64,000 bases of DNA from Sporosarcina sp. JAI121 (GTDB lineage Bacteria; Bacillota; Bacilli; Bacillales_A; Planococcaceae), in the NCBI RefSeq assembly GCF_013408665.1, contig NZ_JACCCL010000002.1:186001-250000 (forward strand), in the 5' to 3' direction. The notes below the pieces were generated by a model. It saw only the letters and a list, made by a program, of their open reading frames with translations. It was not told the origin of the DNA and ran no database searches. This document shows positions 23,925 to 31,680 of this stretch, piece by piece (the stretch's first letter is position 1; each line of letters begins with the position of its first letter). Made by a program: the position numbers and the translations under genes.

Positions 23925-24242
23925 ATGATCCCCCTGTGAATAAAGGGCACTGAAAAAATTTGTTTTAAACTCTGTAAGTGATTCTGAATTTAAAAAGGCG
24001 ACATTTTGTTCGGTTTTGAACAAAATGTCGCCTTTTTTAAGTAGCCTGCGTAAGTAAGAGCTTTTTCTGATTGCCGAGCAGGGAAATGAAAGACTGGAAA
24101 TAATTTCACGTCTATTTAAGGGCTTGGGAAGGGCTTGGAAGTTCAGTAGGACAGTTTCTACCATTATTCATTAACGCCCGCAGAGTCTATCGCCCGTTTG
24201 TCCTCTGACTTTTCACATCTAATAGAAGGAGGAGGTGAGAAT
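23925..24242. other. 318-base spacer before the coat-like gene
   Basis: It contains the hairpin at 23992-24038. The remaining 200 bases probably hold the promoter of the coat-like gene, but I could not identify a confident sigma-K or sigma-E site. Confidence 0.6.
23992..24038 (+). terminator. Long perfect hairpin terminator
   Basis: A perfect 18-bp or longer stem (AAGGCGACATTTTGTTC and its complement) with a 6-base loop ends in six T. It lies about 70 bases after the small gene. Confidence 0.88.
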
Positions 24243-24593
24243 ATGATGCAACAAGGTAATTGGCATGGCAACCAAATGCAGCATGGTCATCATCAAATGC
24301 ACCATTGCAATCAAGCGCAACCGGTAGTGTGCCCGCCGCAATATCGCTGCCACGATCAATTTGTGCCGCGTGAAGTTCCATTTATCCATCCGATCGTCAA
24401 TGTGAATCGGGTGCATACTGTTGAAATTCCACGTCACTATTTCACAGAAACAACAGAAAATGTGATGGGGCAAACACTTCCCGCACAACCTGGATTCGGC
24501 CCTGGATACGGCCCTGGTCCTGGGTTTGGTCCTGGATTCGGTCCTGGATGTGGCCCCGGATTCGGCGGTAAAAGACGTCGGTGTCGGAGATAA
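24243..24593 (+). CDS. CotD-like spore coat protein
   Basis: The 116-residue protein is rich in His, Gln, Pro and Gly. The N-terminus is MMQQGNWHGNQMQHGHHQM. The middle (HPIVNVNRVHTVEIPRH) resembles the CotD family of inner coat proteins. The C-terminus is a Gly-Pro-Phe repeat (GFGPGYGPGPGFGPGF) closing with a basic Arg/Cys tail. Such repeats are common in coat proteins that cross-link. A GGAGGAGGTGAG site precedes the ATG at 24243; a frame from 24198 would include the site. A coat protein implies an endospore former. The family call rests on composition and the short central motif. Confidence 0.75.
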   Translation: MMQQGNWHGNQMQHGHHQMHHCNQAQPVVCPPQYRCHDQFVPREVPFIHPIVNVNRVHTVEIPRHYFTETTENVMGQTLPAQPGFGPGYGPGPGFGPGFGPGCGPGFGGKRRRCRR

Positions 24594-24643
24594 GCGGGGA
24601 TTATGGTAGAATAGAGCTACCATAATGTGTACTGAAGGTGAAT

Positions 24644-24829
24644 GTGTTGAGAGCTTTTAAATTTGTCATTCCGATCATGCTACTTGTCGGGGGATTCGGC
24701 TGGATGAAGTTGACGAAAGACTTCCAGGAAGTACCTGAGTTATCGCGTCTGTTTATTATAATTGGTGCGATGATTGTAAGTGGGATTATATCGTACTTTC
24801 TGTTCCCGAAAAATGAAGATGAAAGATAG
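24644..24829 (+). CDS. Small membrane protein of unknown function
   Basis: This product of about 61 residues has two hydrophobic spans (FVIPIMLLVGGFGW, and LFIIIGAMIVSGIISYFLFP) separated by a charged turn (LTKDFQEVPELSR) and an acidic tail. The start is ambiguous: GAAGG ends at 24638, so GTG 24644 (5 bases) and TTG 24647 (8 bases) are both possible. A terminator follows within 8 bases of the stop. I do not recognise the family. Confidence 0.65.
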   Translation: MLRAFKFVIPIMLLVGGFGWMKLTKDFQEVPELSRLFIIIGAMIVSGIISYFLFPKNEDER

Positions 24830-24836
24830 TGAAAAC

Positions 24837-24868
24837 AGATCGATAGCGAATATGCTGTCGGTCTTTTT
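24837..24868 (+). terminator. Terminator after the small membrane protein
   Basis: AGATCGATAGC pairs with GCTGTCGGTCT through two G-T pairs, with a 6-base loop and a T run. Confidence 0.85.
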
Positions 24869-24914
24869 ACTTACCCCGATTATAATAAATGAGTTAACTA
24901 TTATAAATATAGTG

Positions 24915-24956
24915 TTGACACATAATGTGTTATCTATTAATCTGTTAAAGATAACA
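24915..24956 (+). promoter_or_regulatory. bioY promoter overlapped by a BirA-type operator
   Basis: TTGACA (24915-24920), a 17-base spacer and TAATCT (24938-24943) form the promoter. The perfect inverted repeat TGTTATCT (24928-24935)/AGATAACA (24949-24956), with 13 bases between arms, has the spacing I recall for the Bacillus BirA operator (TGTTAACC-N13-GGTTAACA) but a different inner sequence. Repression by biotin-charged BirA would block RNA polymerase. Confidence 0.75.
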
Positions 24957-24977
24957 TAAACGCTAGGGGTGTATCAT

Positions 24978-25574
24978 ATGACAACAGCAATAGTGAAGAC
25001 TAGAACTAAAAGCGCAATGAGTCCGTTGACGCTTGTATACAGTGGCATGTTTGCAGCACTCATGATGATCGGGGCTAATATTACAGCATTTGCCCCATTT
25101 CTGGTCGTAGGTGGTGTTCCGATTACATTACAGACATTTTTCGCCATTCTTGCCGGACTTATTCTTGGCAGCCGCAGAGGCGCATTGGCAATGACGGTCT
25201 ACATGTTCATCGGGCTTGCGGGGGCGCCTGTGTTTGCGAGATTCGGCGGCGGTTTTGGATCGATTCTCAGCCCGACATTCGGATTTATCGTTTCTTTCAT
25301 ATTTGTAGCATTCATTGCCGGAAAAATCGTTGAAAAGAACGGCAAGTTACATGGTTACATTATCGCAGCACTCGTCGGAATGTCTGTGAATTATCTAGTT
25401 GGTACGAACTGGATGTATTATGCATATAAATTCTGGGCTGCAGCGCCGGATGCTTTCACATACAAAGTGGCATGGCTGTGGATGATGCCGCCGCTACCGA
25501 AAGATATTATCCTTTCAGTGCTTGCTGGCATTTTTGGACACCGTATGTACAAAGTGTTGAAAGTGAGACGATAA
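24978..25574 (+). CDS. bioY: Biotin transporter substrate-binding subunit BioY
   Basis: BioY is the membrane S-component that captures biotin, alone or with an ECF energising module. The 198-residue product has six or so spans. Family marks are VGGVPITLQTFFAILAG near residue 45, the GSRRGALAMTVYMFIGLAGAPVF block (here read in two parts), FGGGFGSILSPTFGF, and the PKDIILSVLAG end. The ATG at 24978 lies 9 bases after AGGGG; a GTG at 24969 directly abuts the site. bioB begins one base after the stop, so uptake and the last synthetic step are coordinated under the upstream operator. Confidence 0.95.
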   Translation: MTTAIVKTRTKSAMSPLTLVYSGMFAALMMIGANITAFAPFLVVGGVPITLQTFFAILAGLILGSRRGALAMTVYMFIGLAGAPVFARFGGGFGSILSPTFGFIVSFIFVAFIAGKIVEKNGKLHGYIIAALVGMSVNYLVGTNWMYYAYKFWAAAPDAFTYKVAWLWMMPPLPKDIILSVLAGIFGHRMYKVLKVRR

Positions 25575-25575
25575 C

Positions 25576-26580
25576 ATGACAAACTATGCTGATTTAGCTG
25601 AACGTGTACTCAAAGGACATGCCCTGATGGATGAGGAAGCCCTGTCGATATTGGAAAGTCCGGATGAGGACCTGCTGCCGCTCTTGCACGCGGCTTATCT
25701 AATTCGGAAACATTATTATGGGAATAAAGTGAAACTCAATATGATAATCAATACTAAATCTGGACTATGCCCGGAAAACTGCGGGTATTGTGCACAGTCA
25801 ATTATTTCAAAAGCGCCAATTGAAAAGTATTCCATGATGAAAAAAGAAGAAATTGTAGCGGGTGCGGCAAGGGCAGCCGAATTGAATGCGGGAACGTACT
25901 GTATCGTGGCAAGCGGGAGAGGTCCTGTGAACCGTGAACTCGAAATTGTTATCGATTCTGTGAAGGAAATCAAGTCGAAGCATGAGCATATGACCGTTTG
26001 TGCATGTCTTGGCCTCTTGAAACCGGACCAGGCGTCCCGATTGAAAGACGCCGGCGTCGACCGTTACAATCACAACATAAATACGTCGGCAACCCATCAT
26101 GAAAGTATCACGACATCTCATACATATGAGGACCGCGTAAACACGGTCGACCTTGTGAAGCAGTCGGGTATTTCACCGTGTTCGGGAGTTATCATCGGTA
26201 TGCGTGAAACGAAACAAGATGTCGTCTCAATGGCACGCAGTTTGTATGCAATGGATGCAGATTCGATTCCGGTGAACTTTTTACATGCCGTGGATGGGAC
26301 GCCCCTTGGCGGTACAGATGAGTTAACACCGCTGTATTGTTTGAAAGTATTGTGCTTGTTCAGATTCATTAACCCCACAAAGGAGATCAGGATTTCTGGC
26401 GGACGTGAAGTGAATTTGCGAAGTCTTCAACCGTTGGGGTTATACCCGGCAAACTCAATTTTTATTGGGGATTATTTGACGACAACCGGTCAGGAAAGTG
26501 ATAGAGACTATCAAACGCTAAAGGATATGGGATTCGAAATTGATTTGGAACCTTTAGCGAAAGAGCCTGCCACAGTGTAA
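25576..26580 (+). CDS. bioB: Biotin synthase
   Basis: BioB inserts sulfur into dethiobiotin. The 334-residue radical-SAM enzyme has the cluster cysteines Cys65, Cys69 and Cys72 (CPENCGYC), the following YSMMKKEEIV, the barrel motif YNHNINTS, GVIIGMRET, and the FLHAVDGTPLGG and GREVNLRSLQPLG segments near the C-terminus that hold the auxiliary cluster region. Length is normal. It follows bioY directly. No bioA, bioD, bioF or bioW is present here, so the rest of the pathway must be elsewhere or biotin precursors are taken up. Confidence 0.97.
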   Translation: MTNYADLAERVLKGHALMDEEALSILESPDEDLLPLLHAAYLIRKHYYGNKVKLNMIINTKSGLCPENCGYCAQSIISKAPIEKYSMMKKEEIVAGAARAAELNAGTYCIVASGRGPVNRELEIVIDSVKEIKSKHEHMTVCACLGLLKPDQASRLKDAGVDRYNHNINTSATHHESITTSHTYEDRVNTVDLVKQSGISPCSGVIIGMRETKQDVVSMARSLYAMDADSIPVNFLHAVDGTPLGGTDELTPLYCLKVLCLFRFINPTKEIRISGGREVNLRSLQPLGLYPANSIFIGDYLTTTGQESDRDYQTLKDMGFEIDLEPLAKEPATV

Positions 26581-26584
26581 ATGA

Positions 26585-26623
26585 AAAAATGGACTTCCCA
26601 ATTTTAACGGGAAGTCCATTTTT
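26585..26623. terminator. Bidirectional terminator after bioB
   Basis: A 15-bp stem (AAAAATGGACTTCCC/GGGAAGTCCATTTTT) separates bioB from the convergent acetyltransferase gene, whose stop codon it touches. Confidence 0.93.
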
Positions 26624-27207
26624 CATTCGGACGAATCGAACGGTTGAAGAATATTCCGTTTGCCTTTTGTGTGGAAAACAAGGACTTTATCTGTCGGGTC
26701 ATACTTTTTACCGTAAAATGCTTCATCCTTATATGTGTGTATTTCATCGTATGTCTGTGTCATTGCATTATAGATTTCTTCTTCACCCGAATCTGTCGGT
26801 GACCAGTATAGGATTTCAAGAACTGTGTTTTCGCCCGTTGCAAGAGAACGGCGATTATAACCGATGCGCTGTGCATGAGTGAAGTCTTCGCGAGAGTAAA
26901 ACTTAAGCCTTTTCGCAGTATCCGTATCTTCGTAATCAATCGGTTCCACTTCAAGGAGAATCGGCTTGTTTTTGGATTTTAACATTGTCAATAATTTACC
27001 GCCAAGCCCCATTCCGCGCGATTGTGTAGAGACAAATAAGTAGTCGACGAATATAAACTTTTCGAACTCGACATACATTAGTACATGATGCGGTCCTTCG
27101 TCTTTTTTATACACGCTTTTCTTGTCCGTCAGTAATGCATCCATATGTTCCTTTGACTTCATCTCTTCAACGGGGAAATATTCATTCAACTTCTCATACC
27201 AATTCAA
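26623..27207 (-). CDS. GNAT-family N-acetyltransferase
   Basis: The 194-residue product has the GNAT core: strands VLMYVEFEKFIFVDYLFV lead into the acetyl-CoA loop QSRGMGLGGKLL near residue 82, followed by ILLEVEPIDYED and a FYSREDF segment. The C-terminal 60 residues (EEEIYNAMTQTYDEIHTYK onward) extend beyond the core and may form a substrate lid. The substrate is unknown. The TTG at 27207 is 9 bases from GGAGG. It appears to be a single gene convergent with bioB. Confidence 0.87.
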   Translation of the reverse strand: MNWYEKLNEYFPVEEMKSKEHMDALLTDKKSVYKKDEGPHHVLMYVEFEKFIFVDYLFVSTQSRGMGLGGKLLTMLKSKNKPILLEVEPIDYEDTDTAKRLKFYSREDFTHAQRIGYNRRSLATGENTVLEILYWSPTDSGEEEIYNAMTQTYDEIHTYKDEAFYGKKYDPTDKVLVFHTKGKRNILQPFDSSE

Positions 27208-27431
27208 AATATGTTGCCTCCAATGGTTTATTTACCCGGGGAGTTTTTTGTTTTGGATTGTGGGGCCGAGGAAAAAAGAAGGGCAGGAAAAAATCCTCTC
27301 TATTACCTATGCCCGGATCTGTAAATGGATAAACCTCGTTTAATTTCAAATATGAAAATGAAACTATTTCCCTGATCGGAGCGTATACTTACTATCAGCA
27401 AAAAATCATTATCATGGAAAAGGGTGTAGTT

Positions 27432-29132
27432 ATGATTAACTTACTTATATTCTCGATTATTACGGGTGTCGTGTTCAGTTTACTGATTGTGCCGTTTATC
27501 CCTGGCCGTCAAACGAAACGGAGTGCGGACGAAGCGAAAGCCTCGGTTTCTTTCAATAGAGGAGCTGCAATTGCTGCGATAGCTATTGTGGCTGCAATCT
27601 TGGTGTTCGGGTTCTATTATTTGACGAACATGGACCGCAACTGGACATCACTCTGGAGTGCGCTCCTGATTGTCACTTTTCTCGGGGCGTTGTCTGCGGG
27701 CGGTAAGGATCGCCAAGTGAAAATTGTTTTGTTTTTAGGTGCTCTTGTTTTTGGTGTTTATATACTGAGTGCGCCACTGTTCAATGCAGATAAGAAATAC
27801 AAAGCGGTTGAAATGGAACAGCAAGTCGAAATCCAGGCTTTTGATGAAACGAAAACGCCCGCAAGCGTGCCGCCTAAATTTGCGCGAAATAAAATGAAGA
27901 AGGCATTCGGGCAAGTGCCGAACACAAGTTATTATGAACTGGGCAGTTTGCAGATCCAGAAAGTCGACGGCAAATTCGTCTATATTGCGCCTGTTGAGTT
28001 TTCGGGCTTCTTCAAATGGTTGAATGCGGATACGACGCCTGGTTATTTCACGATGAGTGCGACCGATTCAGCAGACAATCCGAAATTCATCAAAGCTGAA
28101 ATGTCATATACACCATCTTCATTCTTCCATAAACAAGTGGAACGTCATATACGAATGAAAATGCCGAACCTGATTTTTTACGGGGAAGCTCAGCTAGAAA
28201 TCGATGATGATGGAAAACCATATTATATCCGCTCATTCGGAGAGTTTATCACTGCGCGTAATGGTTTTGACGTAAAAGGGATTGTTACGGTTGATCCGGC
28301 GAGTGGCGATGTGAAGAAGTATGCGCTTAAGGATATACCGGAGTTCATCGATGGGGCGGTTTCACCTGAAGCAGTCAGTTTGCAGAATAGTTATTTCGGA
28401 AATTATATCCACGGGTTCTGGAATTCAATCGTAGGAAAGAAAGACGTCAAGCTGCCGTCCGATGAAGGTACGGAAGCGAATGTCAGCCCGATCTTCGATG
28501 AAAATGGGCATATGTTTTATTTCACGGATTTCACAAGTCCGAAAGAAGGCGTCGATTCGATGCTTGGCTATGCGTTGACTGATGGAAAAACAGGCAAAGC
28601 GACATATTACACGGGAAATCTTGAAGAGTCGTATATGGATTCACAAGGAACGCTTCAGATTATTGAAAAGAAATTCATCGAAAAGAAATGGACCGGGGAA
28701 ATGCCGGTTTTGTATAATTTTTACGGGGAAGCAAGTTGGTTGACACCGGTGCTCGATTCAAACGGATTCCTGCAAAACTACTTCATCGTATCGGCAGCGA
28801 ACCCGGAAATATCGGTCTACGGTAACTCTCCGAACGAGGCGTTGAAATTATATAAGACGGCGCTTCAACGCGGAAGTAGCAGCGTAGACGGCAGTTCCGG
28901 CGCTGAAGAAGCGAAGGCGGCGGTGACAGTCATACGTGTCTTCAAAGAGCGCGTAGGTGACTTTACACTTATCTCGTTTTTAGCGGATGACGGCCGGAAT
29001 TTCATCGTTTCCTCTGAAACGGTACCGCTTGCCATCTATATCCAAGAGGGCGACAAACTTGCCGTGACATATTTGGAAACAGGTGAGTTATTCCTGCCTG
29101 TGAAAGAGTTGACGAATGTCAGTATGGAATAA
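27432..29132 (+). CDS. Large membrane-anchored protein of unknown function
   Basis: The 566-residue protein has four membrane spans in its first 115 residues (near 2-22, 44-64, 70-88 and 95-113), then about 450 residues with no further span, rich in beta-type segments and aromatic residues. Repeated YG/FYGEA elements (LIFYGEAQLEI near 240 and LYNFYGEASWLTP near 435) and ARNGFDVKGIVTVDPASGDV point to two related halves. It carries no recognised catalytic motif. The ATG at 27432 has AAAGGGTG upstream; an ATG at 27414 lacks one. I recall similar unnamed proteins in Bacillus genomes but cannot name a family. It is a single gene upstream of ctsR and closed by a terminator. Confidence 0.75.
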   Translation: MINLLIFSIITGVVFSLLIVPFIPGRQTKRSADEAKASVSFNRGAAIAAIAIVAAILVFGFYYLTNMDRNWTSLWSALLIVTFLGALSAGGKDRQVKIVLFLGALVFGVYILSAPLFNADKKYKAVEMEQQVEIQAFDETKTPASVPPKFARNKMKKAFGQVPNTSYYELGSLQIQKVDGKFVYIAPVEFSGFFKWLNADTTPGYFTMSATDSADNPKFIKAEMSYTPSSFFHKQVERHIRMKMPNLIFYGEAQLEIDDDGKPYYIRSFGEFITARNGFDVKGIVTVDPASGDVKKYALKDIPEFIDGAVSPEAVSLQNSYFGNYIHGFWNSIVGKKDVKLPSDEGTEANVSPIFDENGHMFYFTDFTSPKEGVDSMLGYALTDGKTGKATYYTGNLEESYMDSQGTLQIIEKKFIEKKWTGEMPVLYNFYGEASWLTPVLDSNGFLQNYFIVSAANPEISVYGNSPNEALKLYKTALQRGSSSVDGSSGAEEAKAAVTVIRVFKERVGDFTLISFLADDGRNFIVSSETVPLAIYIQEGDKLAVTYLETGELFLPVKELTNVSME

Positions 29133-29139
29133 AATAAAA

Positions 29140-29181
29140 GAAAATGGAGTGCAAGGCGAATTCGCCCTGTGCTCCATTTTC
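29140..29181 (+). terminator. Terminator after the unknown membrane protein
   Basis: GAAAATGGAG pairs with CTCCATTTTC, with an inner AGGCGAATTCGCCCT hairpin, making one long interrupted stem. Confidence 0.82.
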
Positions 29182-29242
29182 GTGTAGTGGGGTTAAAAGG
29201 TATTGCACAAGGTCGATACTGGTCGGGTGTGGTGCGTATCGA

Positions 29243-29296
29243 TTGCAGAACATGCGGAATGTCCTGTACAATCAAGTCAAAGATAGTCAAAGTCAA
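29243..29296 (+). promoter_or_regulatory. ctsR promoter and CtsR operator
   Basis: TTGCAG (29243), 18 bases and TACAAT (29267) form a plausible promoter. The heptad repeat GTCAAA-GATA-GTCAAA-GTCAA (29274-29296) follows at once and matches the CtsR heat-shock operator. CtsR should therefore repress its own operon. Confidence 0.85.
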
Positions 29297-29329
29297 CGGT
29301 TAATCTCCCCGTATGAAAGAGGTGAGGAC

Positions 29330-29800
29330 TTGCGAAATATTTCTGACATTATAGAAGGATATTTGAAGGCGATAATCGAAGAGGGACAGAGCGGCACGAT
29401 TGAAATAAAACGCAATGAAGTTGCTGAGAAGTTCCAGTGTGTTCCTTCTCAGATCAACTATGTCATTAAGACCCGTTTTACGGCGGAGCGTGGCTATGCA
29501 GTTGAATCGAAACGCGGCGGTGGCGGTTACATCCGCATCTTCCGTGTCCAGGCAAATTCACGTAAAGAATTGATTGAACATATTTTGGAAGGTATTGAAT
29601 CGGGAGCCTCCTATACAATGGCCGTGGATGTAGTTTACAGGCTCATTGAAGAAGAAGTGATATCGGAGCGCGAATCAAGACTCATTCTTGCAGCTGTCGA
29701 TCGAACGACAATCCATCAGCCGCTTCCAGAACGCGATATAATTCGTGCACGTATTTTACAAGCGATGCTCCTGACGCTCATTTATGAGCAGCTCGATTAA
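29330..29800 (+). CDS. ctsR: Class III heat-shock repressor CtsR
   Basis: CtsR is a dimeric winged-helix repressor that releases clp and related promoters on heating or when McsB acts. The 156-residue product starts at a TTG with GAGGTGAGG before it. It reads RNISDIIEGYLKAI, then the DNA-binding part KFQCVPSQINYVIKTRF, and the strictly conserved glycine loop KRGGGGYIRI that acts as thermosensor. A frame opening at 29144 would run through the operator and is rejected. It leads ctsR-mcsA-mcsB; two CtsR operators in the window mark this unit and clpC as targets. Confidence 0.97.
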   Translation: MRNISDIIEGYLKAIIEEGQSGTIEIKRNEVAEKFQCVPSQINYVIKTRFTAERGYAVESKRGGGGYIRIFRVQANSRKELIEHILEGIESGASYTMAVDVVYRLIEEEVISERESRLILAAVDRTTIHQPLPERDIIRARILQAMLLTLIYEQLD

Positions 29801-29832
29801 TCGCCAATCCAACTGATTTGAGGTGACTTTCA

Positions 29833-30387
29833 GTGATATGTGAAAATTGTAAAGAAAGGCCGGCATCCGTCAGCATTACCCAGGAAAGCGTTGTCGGTTC
29901 GGTGGAGCGCCATTTGTGCGAGAAGTGTGCCTTCCACTCACAGACATTCCTTTTCGACCCGAATCAGGAACCATTGTCCATCCAGCAGTTCCTGTCGCAT
30001 TGGTTCAGCGGCTCGGATCCATTCCAGACACAGCAGCCGTCGCGCGGGGAAGTGCTAAAGGGACCCGAGTGTCCGTCTTGCGGGTTGACGTTTCCAAAGT
30101 TTCTTGATATCGGGAAGTTCGGCTGCGCGAAGTGTTATGACACATTCCGGAGCAGATTGCCGCATGTATTCGGGAAACTCCATAACGGCCATGCAAACCA
30201 TGTAGGGAAAGTGCCGGTTTCATTCAATGAATTATATGCCGTCAAAAGGAAAATTGAAGAGATTCGGGAAAAAATGAAAGAAGCCGTGGAAGCGGAGCGC
30301 TTTGAAGAGGCCGCAGCTTTGCGTGATGAAGCGAATACACTAAAGCAACACCTTGCCCATGGAGGTGAAGAAAACGATGTCGATTGA
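29833..30387 (+). CDS. mcsA: McsA, zinc-finger activator of McsB
   Basis: McsA activates the arginine kinase McsB and helps it deliver clients to ClpCP. The 184-residue protein begins with a GTG start (MICENCKERPA) 7 bases after GAGGTGA. It has four CxxC pairs: CENC, CEKC, CPSC and CAKC, binding zinc. The C-terminus is a UVR-type helical hairpin (VKRKIEEIREKMKEAVE then RFEEAAALRDEAN), the ClpC-binding element. Its end overlaps mcsB by 11 bases. Confidence 0.96.
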   Translation: MICENCKERPASVSITQESVVGSVERHLCEKCAFHSQTFLFDPNQEPLSIQQFLSHWFSGSDPFQTQQPSRGEVLKGPECPSCGLTFPKFLDIGKFGCAKCYDTFRSRLPHVFGKLHNGHANHVGKVPVSFNELYAVKRKIEEIREKMKEAVEAERFEEAAALRDEANTLKQHLAHGGEENDVD

Positions 30388-31465
30388 AAAATTCATGCGT
30401 AATGCAGTGACAGCCTGGATGACGGCTCATGGAGACAACTCCGACATCGTCATGTCGACACGAATCCGGCTTGCCCGAAACTTGACGGGCTACCATTTTC
30501 CAATCGCGATCACCGAAGAGGAAGCGATGGCGGTTGACAGGGCGGTTACGGGCGTTCTGCTTGATTCTGCAGAAAGCGGGTATTCCTACACAAAGATGTC
30601 TGATCTTCCGGCGCTTGAACGCCAAGTACTCGTTGAAAAACATCTGATCAGTCCCCAGCTTGCTATGCCCGATCGGCACGGCGCGGTCCTTCTGTCGAAA
30701 GACGAGACGATAAGCGTCATGGTGAACGAAGAAGATCATATTCGTATCCAGTGCATCTGTCCGGGACTTCAGCTTGAAGACGCCTACAAAAAGGCAGACC
30801 GCGTCGATGATTATCTTGAAAAGGAATTACCGTATGCGTTCGATGAGGACTTCGGTTATTTGACAAGCTGTCCGTCGAATACGGGAACCGGCATGCGGGC
30901 GTCGGTCATGATGCATTTGCCTGCGCTAACCATGACAAAGCAGATTGACCGAATTATTCCGGCGATTTCGCGGCTCGGAATGATTGTCCGTGGAAGTTAT
31001 GGAGAAGGCAGCGAGGCGCCCGGGAACGTTTATCAAGTATCTAATCAGACGACGCTTGGTAAAACGGAACAGGAAATACTGACGGATCTTGGAAATATTG
31101 CATCCCGGCTTATTGCACATGAACGCAAATCACGTGAATTGTTACTTGCGAAGTCAAGGATTGTACTTGAAAACAGGCTCTTCCGTTCACTGGGCACAAT
31201 CAGCTATGCCCGTCTACTGCCCTCGGGGGAAGCTGCTCGATGTCTTTCGGATGTCAGACTCGGCATCGATTTGGATATCATACGGGATGTCGATATGTCG
31301 ATTTTGAACGAATTGATGATTTTTATGCAGCCGGGTTTTCTGCAGCAATATGCAAGTACGGAATTATCTCAGGAAGAACGGGATATATTCAGGGCGAAGC
31401 TGTTCCGGGAACGGCTAATTGTAGAAAAAGAATTGCCGCCAGCTGAAAATAATCAAGAAGAATGA
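30377..31465 (+). CDS. mcsB: Protein-arginine kinase McsB
   Basis: McsB phosphorylates arginine residues, marking proteins, CtsR among them, for ClpCP. The 362-residue product has the guanido-kinase catalytic fold without the N-terminal creatine-kinase domain: STRIRLARNL near residue 33, the ERQVLVEKHLIS segment, SCPSNTGTGMRASV with the nucleotide-binding Arg, and RGSYGEGSEAPGNVYQVSNQ. The C-terminal half is the regulatory and dimerising region. ATG 30377 (MSIEKFMRN) is chosen because GGAGGTGAA precedes it inside the mcsA end. clpC is not directly joined to it here but follows after a 215-base promoter region. Confidence 0.97.
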   Translation: MSIEKFMRNAVTAWMTAHGDNSDIVMSTRIRLARNLTGYHFPIAITEEEAMAVDRAVTGVLLDSAESGYSYTKMSDLPALERQVLVEKHLISPQLAMPDRHGAVLLSKDETISVMVNEEDHIRIQCICPGLQLEDAYKKADRVDDYLEKELPYAFDEDFGYLTSCPSNTGTGMRASVMMHLPALTMTKQIDRIIPAISRLGMIVRGSYGEGSEAPGNVYQVSNQTTLGKTEQEILTDLGNIASRLIAHERKSRELLLAKSRIVLENRLFRSLGTISYARLLPSGEAARCLSDVRLGIDLDIIRDVDMSILNELMIFMQPGFLQQYASTELSQEERDIFRAKLFRERLIVEKELPPAENNQEE

Positions 31466-31474
31466 GCAAGTTTT

Positions 31475-31526
31475 TTGCACTTCCCCTTTCGTTTAGGTAT
31501 AGTTAGGTCAAAGATAGTCAAAGTCA
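31475..31526 (+). promoter_or_regulatory. clpC promoter with its own CtsR operator
   Basis: TTGCAC (31475-31480), a 17-base spacer and TATAGT (31498-31503) give a good sigma-A promoter. The CtsR heptads GGTCAAA-GATA-GTCAAA-GTCAA begin at 31505, directly after the -10 box. The operator core is the same 21 bases or so as before ctsR. Confidence 0.88.
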
Positions 31527-31680
31527 ATTTGTTCGATAGAGGAGTTCCTGCGTATCGAGTTGAATACGATTAATCAAGGTGATTTTTCTTTCATCTTTCA
31601 CTATTAGGAATTCTAGTGAGTAATATACGAGTTTTTAGGGAACAGATTGTATATATATAGATAGAAGGAGAGGACTGAAT

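Noticed and set aside
29144..29329. Longer CtsR frame
   Set aside because: It passes through the terminator, promoter and CtsR operator; the TTG at 29330 matches known CtsR starts.
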